From NCBI RefSeq assembly GCF_024159025.1, contig NZ_JAMYXC010000112.1, forward strand, positions 1 to 64,000: a stretch of 64,000 bases of DNA, read 5' to 3'. Positions 17,605 to 25,910 of this stretch are shown one piece after another. This DNA comes from Limimaricola litoreus. Lineage in GTDB: Bacteria; Pseudomonadota; Alphaproteobacteria; Rhodobacterales; Rhodobacteraceae. The notes beneath the pieces were generated by a model. It was not told where the DNA came from. It ran no database searches and saw only the letters and a program-made list of their open reading frames with translations. Both the position numbers and the translations under genes were made by a program. How positions within the stretch are numbered: the first letter of the stretch is position 1; each line of letters opens with the position of its first letter.

Positions 17605-17621
17605 GTCTTCGTGATCGAAAC

Positions 17622-18830
17622 ATGGGCTATCATTCCCTCACGCCTTTCGGGCGAACGGAGCGGACTGTCCGCACCGCGCTCGAAAACCATCGCCCCCGCG
17701 CTCAGACCCCCGGCACTCAGGCCCCCTGCCCGATCGACAAGTGGCAGATCCTGCGCGACCTCACCGCGGGCCGGACCCGCTTCGGCCTGTCGGACCGCGA
17801 CATCACCGTGCTTCAGGCGCTGCTGAGCTGTCACCCCGACACCCGGCTCGACGCCTCCGCCCCGCTCATCGTCCACCCCTCCAACGAGACGATCTGCGCC
17901 CGTGCGAACGGCATGGCCTGCTCGACCATGCGCCGCCACCTCGCCAAGCTGGTGGCCGAGGGCTTCCTGCTTCGCCGCGACAGCCCCAACGGCAAGCGCT
18001 ACGCTCGCCGTATCGCCGGGGCCAAGATCGCCTTCGGCTTCGACCTCTCGCCGCTGCTGCACCGCGCCGCCGAGATCGCCGAGGCCGCCGAGAGCTGCCG
18101 GGTCGAGGCCGCCGAACTTGCATCGCGGCGTCAGACCGTCAGCCTGCTGCGCCGCGACCTCTCGGCCCTGGTCGAGCTGGCCGGGCTGGAGGGCATCGAC
18201 GCCCCTGCCCTGCCCCGTCTGTCCGATCTGTCCCAGGCCGTCGCAGCCCAGCTGCGCCGCAAGCTCAACCTCGAAACCCTTGCCGCGATCGAGCTGTCCC
18301 TGCGCGACGCCATCCGCGAAACCGCGCGCCTGCTTGACCTCTCATCAACCATTTCGAGCAACACTGACGCCCGAAATGAGCAGCACCAACAGAAGACAAA
18401 TAAAGATCTTATTGATCTTGAACCGGCGCAGACATCCGAGCGCATCGAAACACCGCCACCGGCCCGAGAGGCAGCCAACCTCGCACCGGATGCAAAGAAG
18501 ACCAGCCCGAGCCTGCCACCGCTGCGCCTCGTGCTTCGCGCCTGCACCGAGGTCGGCGTTTATGCGCCAGATCCCATCGCCGACTGGCACGGCTTCATGC
18601 GCGCGGCCGACAAGATCCGCCCCATGACCGGCATTTCCCCCGCCGTCTGGGACGAAGCGAAAGGGATTCTGGGCAAAGAACAGGCCGCCACCGTGCTAGG
18701 CGCCATGCTGCAAAGGTTCTCGGCGATCCGAAACCCCGGCGGCTATCTCAGAAGCCTCGTGACGAAGGCCAGAGGCGGCGCATTTTCACCAATGCGGATG
18801 ATCATGGCCCTCCTGCCCGACCCGGTCTGA
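17622..18830 (+). CDS. repC: RepC, replication initiator
   Basis: The 402-residue initiator opens with the family-typical MGYHSLTPFGR, which sets the start at 17622 rather than an upstream in-frame ATG at 17535. The N-terminal DNA-binding domain (winged helix around CARANGMACSTMRRHLAKL, about 88-106) is followed by a linker rich in Gln, Glu and Pro near 250-295 and a conserved C-terminal domain. RepC binds the origin, which in this family lies within the repC coding sequence itself. This gene makes the window part of a repABC plasmid or chromid. Confidence 0.93.
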   Translation: MGYHSLTPFGRTERTVRTALENHRPRAQTPGTQAPCPIDKWQILRDLTAGRTRFGLSDRDITVLQALLSCHPDTRLDASAPLIVHPSNETICARANGMACSTMRRHLAKLVAEGFLLRRDSPNGKRYARRIAGAKIAFGFDLSPLLHRAAEIAEAAESCRVEAAELASRRQTVSLLRRDLSALVELAGLEGIDAPALPRLSDLSQAVAAQLRRKLNLETLAAIELSLRDAIRETARLLDLSSTISSNTDARNEQHQQKTNKDLIDLEPAQTSERIETPPPAREAANLAPDAKKTSPSLPPLRLVLRACTEVGVYAPDPIADWHGFMRAADKIRPMTGISPAVWDEAKGILGKEQAATVLGAMLQRFSAIRNPGGYLRSLVTKARGGAFSPMRMIMALLPDPV

Positions 18831-18846
18831 GTTCACAGTTGTGAAC
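18831..18846. promoter_or_regulatory. parS-like centromere palindrome
   Basis: GTTCACAGTTGTGAAC begins at the base after the repC stop codon. Its 7-bp arms are perfect inverted repeats, and it fits the repABC parS pattern GTT-N4-GC-N4-AAC except that the central GC is GT. It is the likely RepB binding site. Confidence 0.65.
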
Positions 18847-18888
18847 GCCGCGGGAGATTTGAACAGGCAAGGTGAGCGCGAAAAGCCG

Positions 18889-19959
18889 TCAGCTGATCGC
18901 AACGAGATGGTTGTCCCAGGCATTCTCGTGCCGCGACAAGGTGACGAGCCCCTTCGCTCCGGCGGCCATGACACCGCCAAGCCCGTCGGTCGCCAGGAAG
19001 CCATTCGAAGCCGGGGCAACACCACAGATGTCGGCACGCGAAAGGCTTTCGACGGAGCCCTCTCGGTCGAAGACATGCAGCCGCCCGCCAAGCGGAGAGG
19101 TGATGGCCACGCGCTCACCTGCCCCGTCGAAGGCCACGCTGCCGGCATAGCCCTGCATCGCGATCTGCTCGGCGAGATCGGCCGAAAGCAGGCGCGGGAC
19201 CGCACCGCGACGATGTAGGCCGAGGAGAGGAACCTCCGCCATCGCGTCGCCCTGCCACTGCATCGCGAAGGCCACCTCGCCCGTGCCGCTGACGCCCAGA
19301 TGCCTGATCGAGTTCCGGTGCAGATCCGGTTCCAGCTCGATCCCCTCCTGCGGGCCATGGTCGAGATCGACATAGGCAAGGTTCGGGCGCATCGTACCGA
19401 GATTGAGCTTCTCGCGGCCTCTTGCGGGATCGGTGCGGATGCCGCCATTGGCAACCACGAGGGTCCGCGTACCAAGTTGGCGCAACTCGTGCGGGCCGAT
19501 GCCACCCGAGGCGATCTCGCCGATCCGGGCATAGCCCTCTGCGCGCGACCACAGCCCGATCCGCCCCTCTCCGGTCGCGATGTCGTTCTCGGTGGTGCAA
19601 AGGATTTCACCGTCTTCGAGGAAAGCGCCGTGGCCGTAGAAATGCCGCCCTTGCGGCGATTGCAGCCGGTGCAGCACCCGGCCAGAAGCGCAGTCGATCA
19701 CCAGCGCAAAGGTGCCCGGCCTGCGGGCGAAGGCCACAGCCTCGGGGGCGACCGGATGGGCGGCGGCGGCGTGGCCCCGGTCCGGCAAGGGGACCCGGAA
19801 GACCGCCTGCCCCCCGGCGGAAAGGCCGAACAGCGCGAAACTGCCATCGGGCGTGCGGGCGGCAGCGAGGTAGGCGGGTGCGCCGGCATCGGCCCAGACC
19901 GGGCGCGGCAGAGCCGAGGCGGCGAGCATGGAGGCGAGGAAGCGGCGGCGGCTGGTCAT
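18889..19959 (-). CDS. DUF1513 protein, exported by Tat
   Basis: The 356-residue protein begins MTSRRRFLAS followed by a hydrophobic stretch, a Tat signal. The mature part resembles a beta-propeller with repeated strands such as GTFALVIDCASGRVLHRLQSP and GHGAFLEDGEILCTTENDI. DUF1513 proteins commonly close imelysin / di-heme cytochrome operons; the biochemical role is unknown. The start at 19959 is chosen for the Tat motif; an in-frame ATG at 19971 overlaps the preceding gene. A GGATGG sequence lies upstream. It is last in the four-gene minus-strand operon. Confidence 0.85.
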   Translation of the reverse strand: MTSRRRFLASMLAASALPRPVWADAGAPAYLAAARTPDGSFALFGLSAGGQAVFRVPLPDRGHAAAAHPVAPEAVAFARRPGTFALVIDCASGRVLHRLQSPQGRHFYGHGAFLEDGEILCTTENDIATGEGRIGLWSRAEGYARIGEIASGGIGPHELRQLGTRTLVVANGGIRTDPARGREKLNLGTMRPNLAYVDLDHGPQEGIELEPDLHRNSIRHLGVSGTGEVAFAMQWQGDAMAEVPLLGLHRRGAVPRLLSADLAEQIAMQGYAGSVAFDGAGERVAITSPLGGRLHVFDREGSVESLSRADICGVAPASNGFLATDGLGGVMAAGAKGLVTLSRHENAWDNHLVAIS

Positions 19960-19960
19960 C

Positions 19961-20947
19961 TCAGTCGCCATCCGTGGCGTTGAACCCCGCCGAGATACCG
20001 AGCGGCGCGCCGATCTCGTTGGCGACGGGGCCTGAGATGGCAGTGATGCGCTGCTGCAGGATCTCGATCCTGAGCCGTTCCTGCGGATCCTCGACCCCGG
20101 CAAAGACCGCGTCGAGCGCTGTGGTGGCATCGAGCGCGGTCTCGAAGGCGGCTTCGGTCTGCGGGATCGACGTGTCCGCCAGCGCACGGGCAAGGTCGCG
20201 CAGGGCGACGAGCGATAGCTTCACATTGCGTAAGGAACGTTCGGCGTAGCGGGCTTCGGCGCGCGCGGGGCGCGGGCGGTCGAAGCTGCCCAGAGGCTGG
20301 CCGAGGCGCTGGTCGGCGTTGAAGGCGAGGCCGGTGGTCAGCGCGGTATAGAGCGCCTGCTGCGCCTCGCGCGGGGCGCGGTAGGTCGCATTGTCGGCTT
20401 CGATCATCGCGGGGGCATGGTCGGCGCGCCAGTCCTGGGCCAGCTCATCTGCCATGCGCGCCAGATCGACCGAAATGGCGCGGGCAAGGGCGCAGCGGTA
20501 ATCGTTCTCGACGTAATCGGCCATGCCCGGCTCGAACAGGAGCCGCTCCAGCGCAAAGAGCCCGCGCGCCGCGACCGAGACCTCGGCGAAGGCCTGCGGA
20601 TCATCGACCGCCCCGTCGGCATCGGCGATCAGCGCATCGGTGCTGCGCGCCACCATGCCGCGGGTGTCGGGCCAGAAGGCGATGGCCAGCGCGCGACCGT
20701 CCTCCTCAAACGGGCCGAAACGGAGGTGACCGACGCCAAGCCAGGCGTCGAAGGCCGCGTGATAGGCAGGGCGCAATGCTGCAGCGCGGCAATCGGCGAG
20801 AGCCGTCTCGGACAGTGCGGCACTCGCCTCGGCGAAGCGGTCCATGCCGGGCAGGACGTGGTCCTCCACCGCATCGGGCACGCCCGCCGGGGCGGCCCCG
20901 GCGGCGGCGATCAGGGCGAGGGCGGCGGCGAGGCGGCGCGTCATCAT
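19961..20947 (-). CDS. Imelysin-family (M75-like) periplasmic protein, second copy
   Basis: The 328-residue protein has a Sec signal peptide (cleavage near residue 22) and an all-helical imelysin fold. At the position of the family's GxHxxE motif it reads GLFALE (129-134), so the His is replaced by Phe131. The putative metal site is therefore altered compared with the 417-residue imelysin upstream. Its ATG overlaps the stop of the di-heme gene (ATGA). Imelysin-like proteins such as IrpA are iron-regulated and linked to iron uptake, but the mechanism is unclear. Confidence 0.85.
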   Translation of the reverse strand: MMTRRLAAALALIAAAGAAPAGVPDAVEDHVLPGMDRFAEASAALSETALADCRAAALRPAYHAAFDAWLGVGHLRFGPFEEDGRALAIAFWPDTRGMVARSTDALIADADGAVDDPQAFAEVSVAARGLFALERLLFEPGMADYVENDYRCALARAISVDLARMADELAQDWRADHAPAMIEADNATYRAPREAQQALYTALTTGLAFNADQRLGQPLGSFDRPRPARAEARYAERSLRNVKLSLVALRDLARALADTSIPQTEAAFETALDATTALDAVFAGVEDPQERLRIEILQQRITAISGPVANEIGAPLGISAGFNATDGD

Positions 20948-22500
20948 AGGCTCTCCAGATATCGGATCAGGGCGTCGCGATCGGCTTTCGGCATTTCGGC
21001 GACGCGGGTCTTGGCGGGGTCGGCCTCTCCGCCATGCCATAATATGGCTTCGAGAAGCGAGCGGGCGCGTCCGTCGTGCAGGAACTGGGTATGACCATTG
21101 ACCAGCTCCGTCCGCCCGATGCCCCACAAGGGCGCGGTGCGCCATTCGCGCCCCGAGGCCAACCCCTCGGGGCGGTGGTCGGCCAGACCTTCGCCCATGT
21201 CGTGCAGCAGAAGGTCGGTCATCGGCCAGATCAGCTGAAAACTCTGCTCGGGCTGATCGGTGAGCCTGTGGGTCACGTGCTTGGGCGTGTGGCAGGCGGC
21301 ACAGCCGGTCTCGTGGAAGATCTGCTTGCCGCGCAGCACCTGCGCGTCACCCACGTCCGGGCGCTCGGGCACGGCGAGGTTGCGGCTGTAGAAGGTGACG
21401 AGATCGAGCGCCTCGGCGTCGACTTCCGTCTCGCGCGCGTCGCCATCGCCATGCGGGGCGCTGCGGCAGGCGGGCTGGCCCTCGGTGCAGTCACCGAAGG
21501 GCGCGTCGAAGATCGGGCTGGAAATGCCGATGTCGCCCGCGAAGGCCGAGGCCGATTGTTCGCGCAGCGTCGGCGCGCCCGCCTTCCAGCCGAAGCGGCC
21601 GAGCATCGGGCGGTCGAACTCGAAGGACCAGACGATCTGCGCGCGCCCCGAGATGCCGTCGCCGTCGCGGTCCTCGGGGTCGGCGAGAGCGAGGATGTCC
21701 TCGGCCGGGATCGCCTCGAGCAGGCCGAGCCCGATCATCGGCGGGGCGACGCGGGGGCTGAGCATCAGATCGGGGTGGGGGGCGCCGTAGCCCGGATCTT
21801 CGATGGCGTAGCTCGGGCGGCGCAGGCGGGCGGTCTCGCCGTCCGAGAGGGTGACCTCGAACTCCTCGTATTCGACCCGCATCTGCCCCTCGGCGGCGTG
21901 GCCCTGCACGGCGAAATCCTGCAGCTGACCGCCATATATGGGGTCTGGTCGGGTGCGCGCGCCATCTTCGCCGATCGACAGCAGGAAGGCCTCGATCTCG
22001 CTCATTGCCTCTTCGGGGGCGGCGGGGACCGAGAGGCGCAGGAACATTGAGACAGTGTCGTCGTCTGGCCCCTCGGGCGGATGGCCGCGCCCGTCCTTGA
22101 GGTGGCAGCGCTGGCAGGAGCGGGCGTTGTAGAGCGGGCCGAGGCCGTCGGAGGCCAGCGTCGAGGCGGGCGAGGAGACCCAGAGCTTCTTGAACAGCCC
22201 GTTGCCGATCTTGAAATCGAGCTCGCGCTCGAAGGGGATATTGCCGGAGGGCTGGGAAAAGGCGTCGGGCGTGGTGCGTGCGCGCACGCTGGCCGCGCCG
22301 CCGGGCTTGGCCTCGAAGGGTTCGGGCGCGGCGAAATCCGCGGGGGGAGCGGTGACGGCAATGATGCGCGCGCGCTCTTCCGCGCTGCGCGGCAGCACGT
22401 CGAGATGCGGCGCGGTGAGATCGGCGGTGCCGGGCCCCGCCAGCGGCGCGGTCAGGGGGAGCGCGGTGGCGCACAGCAGGGTGAGGGTCTTGCGCAGCAC
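20944..22500 (-). CDS. Di-heme c-type cytochrome oxidoreductase (DUF1111-like)
   Basis: The 518-residue exported protein has a signal peptide of about 22 residues and two heme c motifs, CQRCH (129-133) and CAACH (400-404), as in the di-heme peroxidase-like family. The gap between them holds a DPEDRDGDGISGR calcium-like loop near 275-286. No ATG gives the full N-terminus; a GTG at 22500 is used. It sits between two imelysins, an arrangement common in marine proteobacteria, where it may carry out redox chemistry on iron in the periplasm. That role is inference. Confidence 0.87.
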   Translation of the reverse strand: MLRKTLTLLCATALPLTAPLAGPGTADLTAPHLDVLPRSAEERARIIAVTAPPADFAAPEPFEAKPGGAASVRARTTPDAFSQPSGNIPFERELDFKIGNGLFKKLWVSSPASTLASDGLGPLYNARSCQRCHLKDGRGHPPEGPDDDTVSMFLRLSVPAAPEEAMSEIEAFLLSIGEDGARTRPDPIYGGQLQDFAVQGHAAEGQMRVEYEEFEVTLSDGETARLRRPSYAIEDPGYGAPHPDLMLSPRVAPPMIGLGLLEAIPAEDILALADPEDRDGDGISGRAQIVWSFEFDRPMLGRFGWKAGAPTLREQSASAFAGDIGISSPIFDAPFGDCTEGQPACRSAPHGDGDARETEVDAEALDLVTFYSRNLAVPERPDVGDAQVLRGKQIFHETGCAACHTPKHVTHRLTDQPEQSFQLIWPMTDLLLHDMGEGLADHRPEGLASGREWRTAPLWGIGRTELVNGHTQFLHDGRARSLLEAILWHGGEADPAKTRVAEMPKADRDALIRYLESL

Positions 22501-22528
22501 GGAAACGCCCCGGTTTTGTCTCTGAATG

Positions 22529-22562
22529 CCGCGGGCGCGCGAGCGTGGCCGCGCGCCCGCGG
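22529..22562 (-). other. Perfect 13-bp intercistronic hairpin
   Basis: CCGCGGGCGCGCG (22529-22541) is exactly complementary to CGCGCGCCCGCGG (22550-22562), with an 8-nt loop. It lies just after the first imelysin gene of the operon and has no T-run. It probably stabilises the first cistron or lowers downstream expression. Confidence 0.55.
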
Positions 22563-22571
22563 GAGGCGGGC

Positions 22572-23825
22572 TTACTGGAAGACCGCGTCGGGGCTGTCGA
22601 GGCTGTCGGAGCCTGCAAAGCCGATCTGGTCGAGGCCGAGTGCGGCGACCGCGCGCTCGATCGAGCGGGTCTGATCGACCAGCGCGTCGACCGCGCCCAT
22701 GATCAGCGCCTCGCCCTCGGCATTGCCGCGTGCGAGCATCATGTCGTAGCTGAAGCCTGCCTCGGCGGCGGTCTTGATCCGGCCAAGTTCGATCATGGTG
22801 GTGTCGATATCGGCGCTCAGCTCGGCCGCGACATCCGCATCGGCGGCGGCGAGAAGATCGGCCAGCGAGGGGCCGGAGACGAGGCGGCCATCGGTGCGCA
22901 GGTATTCGCCGTGATAGACGTTCCGCATGCCCAGACCGTCGTAATAGTGACTGTTGTGGGTGTTGTCGGAGAAGCAGTCGTGCTCTTCCTCGGGGTCGTT
23001 GAGCATGACGCCGAGCTTCATGCGTTCGCCCGCCTGCTCGCCATAGGAGAGGCTGCCCATGCCGGTCAGCATCACCGCCACGGCGGCCTCGGGGTCGGCC
23101 ATGAGGGTTTCGCGCGCGGCGCCCGCTTCGGTCCATTGTTGGGCCATCCAGTCGAGATCCGAGACGAGAAGCTCGGTCGCGGCGGCGAGGTAGTCTGCGC
23201 GGCGGTCGCAATTGCCGCCGGTGCAGTCCTCACCCGTGGCGTAATCGGTCCAGGGGCGGGCGCCCGCGCCCGGCGCGGTGCCGTTGAGATCCTGGCCCCA
23301 GAGCAGGAATTCGATCGCGTGGTAGCCGGTGGCGACATTGGCCTCGACGGCATCGGCCTCGTGCAGGGTCTGCTCAATCAGGGCGGGGGTGATTTCGGTG
23401 GCGTCGATCTCCTCGCCCGAAAGGGTGAAGCGCGGGTTGGCGATCACGTTGAGGCCGGCGAGCTGGTTTTCGGCGGAGGGGGTGTCGCCGTCGACGTAGT
23501 CGATCAGCCCCTCGTCAAGCGGCCAGGCGTTCACCCGGCCCTCCCAGTCATCGACGATCGGGTTGCCGAAGCGGAAGACCTCGGTCTGCTGGTAGGGCAC
23601 ACGGGCGGCGAGCCATGCGGCTTTCGCCGCCTCGAGCGCCTCGGCGGAGGGGGTTTCGATCAGCGCGCGGGTGGCGTCCTGCAGCGCGCGGGCCTTGAGC
23701 AGGCTGTCCTCGTAGCCCGCGGCGGCGATGTCGGCATAGGTGGCGACGACCTCCGCGCGGTCCTGCGCCACGGCGGGAGCGGCGAAGGCCAGCAGCGCCG
23801 GGAGCGCGGTAAAGATGCGTGTCAT
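22572..23825 (-). CDS. Imelysin-family periplasmic protein (IrpA-like)
   Basis: The 417-residue protein has a Sec signal peptide (cleavage near residue 20) and intact family motifs. GYHAIEFLLWGQD carries the GxHxxE residues Gly167, His169 and Glu172, and an NxxxDxWEGRVNAWP-like region occurs near 88-102. It is first in the imelysin / di-heme / imelysin / DUF1513 operon. The family is tied to iron acquisition or storage in the periplasm and was once thought to be a peptidase. The start at 23825 follows a GGAGGGAC-like site. Confidence 0.9.
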   Translation of the reverse strand: MTRIFTALPALLAFAAPAVAQDRAEVVATYADIAAAGYEDSLLKARALQDATRALIETPSAEALEAAKAAWLAARVPYQQTEVFRFGNPIVDDWEGRVNAWPLDEGLIDYVDGDTPSAENQLAGLNVIANPRFTLSGEEIDATEITPALIEQTLHEADAVEANVATGYHAIEFLLWGQDLNGTAPGAGARPWTDYATGEDCTGGNCDRRADYLAAATELLVSDLDWMAQQWTEAGAARETLMADPEAAVAVMLTGMGSLSYGEQAGERMKLGVMLNDPEEEHDCFSDNTHNSHYYDGLGMRNVYHGEYLRTDGRLVSGPSLADLLAAADADVAAELSADIDTTMIELGRIKTAAEAGFSYDMMLARGNAEGEALIMGAVDALVDQTRSIERAVAALGLDQIGFAGSDSLDSPDAVFQ

Positions 23826-23865
23826 GATGTCCCTCCGGGGGTGTTTTCCGTGCTTCCCAATTTCC

Positions 23866-23890
23866 TGACCATAATGGTAAACATTGTCAA
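23866..23890 (-). promoter_or_regulatory. AT-rich palindromic region upstream of the imelysin operon
   Basis: TGACCATAATGG with TAA, then ACATTGTCAA, is strikingly AT-rich for this DNA. It contains the palindrome CCATAATGG and, on the minus strand, a perfect -35 box TTGACA (23890-23885). The TGA-N9-TAA layout is one base from the TGA-N9-TCA iron-responsive box of alphaproteobacteria. A matching -10 box was not clear. Confidence 0.35.
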
Positions 23891-24043
23891 CCGGAGGCGG
23901 GGCGGCTTTTGGGTATATCCGAGATCGTCTGTCGGGAATCGTGTGGGCAAGGTGAACTGATGCGCGGCGCGGCGCGTTTGGTGGGCAAGCGGGGCAGGGG
24001 GCAAAGCGCCCCTCGCCCGCATCACCAAGGCGAGGAGCACGAC

Positions 24044-24220
24044 ATGAGCGAGAGCGAAGACAAGGCCAAGGGCGCCGCGAACAAGACCGTCGGCGCGGCC
24101 AAGGACAAGATCGGCGAGGCCACGGACAACAAGGACCTGCAGGACGAGGGCAAGGCCCAGAAGCTCAAGGGTCATGGCCAGAACCTCAAGGGCGAGGCCA
24201 AGGGCGCGCTCGACGATTGA
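24044..24220 (+). CDS. CsbD-family stress protein
   Basis: The 58-residue, very hydrophilic protein is built from Lys/Ala/Gly/Asp-rich segments (AKGAANKTVGAAKDKIGEAT, then KGEAKGALDD), as in the CsbD family of general-stress proteins of unknown mechanism. CGAGGAGCAC precedes the ATG. It stands alone between the imelysin operon and the LacI regulator. Confidence 0.85.
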   Translation: MSESEDKAKGAANKTVGAAKDKIGEATDNKDLQDEGKAQKLKGHGQNLKGEAKGALDD

Positions 24221-24229
24221 GACGTGATC

Positions 24230-24253
24230 GGCGCGCCCCCCATGGGGCGCGCC
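24230..24253. terminator. Hairpin between csbD-like gene and lacI-type regulator
   Basis: A perfect 10-bp stem (GGCGCGCCCC / GGGGCGCGCC) with a 4-nt loop lies between convergent stop codons, followed by TTG. It is likely a bidirectional terminator with a weak U-tract. Confidence 0.6.
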
Positions 24254-24256
24254 TTG

Positions 24257-25267
24257 TCAGCTCGGGCCGCCGGTGCTGCGGCGGGCCTGGACCTGCGGCT
24301 TGAGATCGATGAGTGCGGGGCCGGGATCGCGGCCATCGAGCCTCGCGCGGATCATCCGCGCCGCCCGCACCCCCATCTCGAAGCGGTTGGTACGCACCGA
24401 GGTCAGCGCCGGTTCGGCGGCGTGCATCATCTCCAGATCGTTGAAGCCGCAGATCCCAAGCCGTTCTGGTACGGGGAACCCCATGCGCATCGCCTCGAAC
24501 AGCGCGCCCATGGCGAGGTCATCGTTGTTGCAGAACACCGCGTCGGTTTCGGGCCGCCGGGTCATGAGGGCCCGCAGCAGGGCCGCGCCACCACCGACGC
24601 TCGACGGGACCGGGGTGGTTTCGCAGCGCTCGGGGTCGAAGACGCCGCCCGCCTCGGCCTCGGCGCGGAACCCGGCAAAGCGGCGCTGCGTGCGCGGGTC
24701 CATCCGCGCGCCGAGAAAGCCGGGGTTGCGGTAGCCCTGCGCGATCAGGTGCCGCGTCGCGGCGGCGGCGGCGTCGTGATGCGAGAAGCCGACCATCATG
24801 TCGACCGGGTCGGGGCCGGTCTCCATGACCTGCACCACCGGGCAATCGGCGCGCTCCAACAGGCGGCGCGCGGCGGGCGTCTGGTCGATGCCGGCGACGA
24901 TCAGCCCGGCGGGGCGCTGGCGCAAAAAGACGCCGAGCAGCTTTTCCTCGGTCGCGGGCTCGTAGCGGGTGATGCCGTATTGCAGGTCGAAGCGGGTCTC
25001 AGAAAGCTCGTCGTAAAGCCCGGTCAGCACGTCGGTGAAGACGGCGTTGGTGGCCGAGGGGATCAGCACGCCGATCACGTCGGCGCGGCCGGTGGCCAGC
25101 GCCCGGGCCGCGGGGTCGGGCACGTAGCCGAGGGCTGCCACGGCGGCATCGATGCGGGCGCGCGTGTCGGGCTGCACCGTGTCGGGGCGGCGCAGGGCGC
25201 GGCTGACCGTGATCGGCGAAACCCCCGCTTGTGCCGCGACCTCGGCCAATGTCACCCGTTTCGCCAT
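24257..25267 (-). CDS. LacI-family regulator (GntR gluconate-repressor type)
   Basis: The 336-residue repressor has the helix-turn-helix at 5-25 (VTLAEVAAQAGVSPITVSRAL), a hinge helix near 50-60 and a periplasmic-binding-like ligand domain from 62. It is transcribed divergently from gluconokinase, with two palindromic operators in the short gap. This is the layout of GntR-type control of gluconate use. The inducer is presumably gluconate or its phosphate, inferred from the target genes. Confidence 0.9.
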   Translation of the reverse strand: MAKRVTLAEVAAQAGVSPITVSRALRRPDTVQPDTRARIDAAVAALGYVPDPAARALATGRADVIGVLIPSATNAVFTDVLTGLYDELSETRFDLQYGITRYEPATEEKLLGVFLRQRPAGLIVAGIDQTPAARRLLERADCPVVQVMETGPDPVDMMVGFSHHDAAAAATRHLIAQGYRNPGFLGARMDPRTQRRFAGFRAEAEAGGVFDPERCETTPVPSSVGGGAALLRALMTRRPETDAVFCNNDDLAMGALFEAMRMGFPVPERLGICGFNDLEMMHAAEPALTSVRTNRFEMGVRAARMIRARLDGRDPGPALIDLKPQVQARRSTGGPS

Positions 25268-25285
25268 TTCGCTCCCCCTTGACGG

Positions 25286-25320
25286 ATGACAGCGCTGTCA
25301 TCTAATGATAGCGCTGTCAT
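25286..25320. promoter_or_regulatory. Two tandem LacI-type operators
   Basis: ATGACAGCGCTGTCAT (25286-25301) is a perfect 16-bp palindrome. ATGATAGCGCTGTCAT (25305-25320) differs from it at one base. Their centres are 19 bp apart, in the 90-bp gap between the LacI regulator and gluconokinase. The CG centre is typical of LacI-family sites, so both divergent genes should be repressed from here. Confidence 0.8.
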
Positions 25321-25357
25321 CGTAGCCGTGGAGGCGGGCTGCGACAAGGGAGGCGGC

Positions 25358-25900
25358 ATGGACGACGGACGCAAACCGGTTCTGGTGATGGGTGTGAGCG
25401 GCGCGGGCAAGAGCACCGTGGCGCGCGGCCTGGCCGAGCGCCTGGGCGGCGTCTACATCGATGCCGACGACCTGCACCCCGAGGAAAACGTCGCCGCCAT
25501 GGCGCGCGGCGAGCCGCTGACCGACGCGCTGCGCTGGGGCTGGCTCGATGCGGTGGCCGAGGCGATGGCCACGACCGAACCCTTTGCCGTCGTCGCCTGC
25601 TCGGCGCTCAAGCGGGTCTACCGCGACCGGCTGCGCGCGCGGCTCGGCGATTTTCCCATCGTCTATCTCGAAGGCGATCATGCGCTCTTGCGCGACCGCA
25701 TGGCGCAGCGCGAGGGGCATTACATGCCCGTCTCGCTGCTCGACAGCCAATTCGCGACGCTGGAGCCGCCCGCCCCCGAGGAGGGGGCGATCTGCGTCTC
25801 CGTCGCGCCGCCGCCCGACGAGGTGCTGGAAACGGCGCAGAGCGAGCTTTCATCCCGTCTGCAGGGAGGACCCGGAGGGTCCGGGCAGACACACCACTGA
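25358..25900 (+). CDS. gntK: Gluconokinase
   Basis: The 180-residue P-loop kinase has GVSGAGKST at 12-20, and the gluconokinase signatures DADDLHPEENVAAMARGEPLTD and CSALKRVYRDRLR near 34-56 and 86-98. It phosphorylates D-gluconate to 6-phosphogluconate for the Entner-Doudoroff or pentose phosphate route. GGGAGG precedes the ATG at 25358, which puts the operators outside the coding region. It is first in an operon with a TRAP transporter that presumably imports gluconate. Confidence 0.92.
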   Translation: MDDGRKPVLVMGVSGAGKSTVARGLAERLGGVYIDADDLHPEENVAAMARGEPLTDALRWGWLDAVAEAMATTEPFAVVACSALKRVYRDRLRARLGDFPIVYLEGDHALLRDRMAQREGHYMPVSLLDSQFATLEPPAPEEGAICVSVAPPPDEVLETAQSELSSRLQGGPGGSGQTHH

Positions 25901-25910
25901 GGAGGACTTC

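Noticed and set aside
17535-17621. Upstream start for RepC at 17535
   Set aside because: It lies within the antisense RNA/leader region, and known RepC proteins begin at the MGYH-type sequence at 17622.
25286-25357. Upstream extension of gluconokinase from an ATG at 25286
   Set aside because: It would run through both LacI operators. The ATG at 25358 has GGGAGG and the kinase fold begins there.
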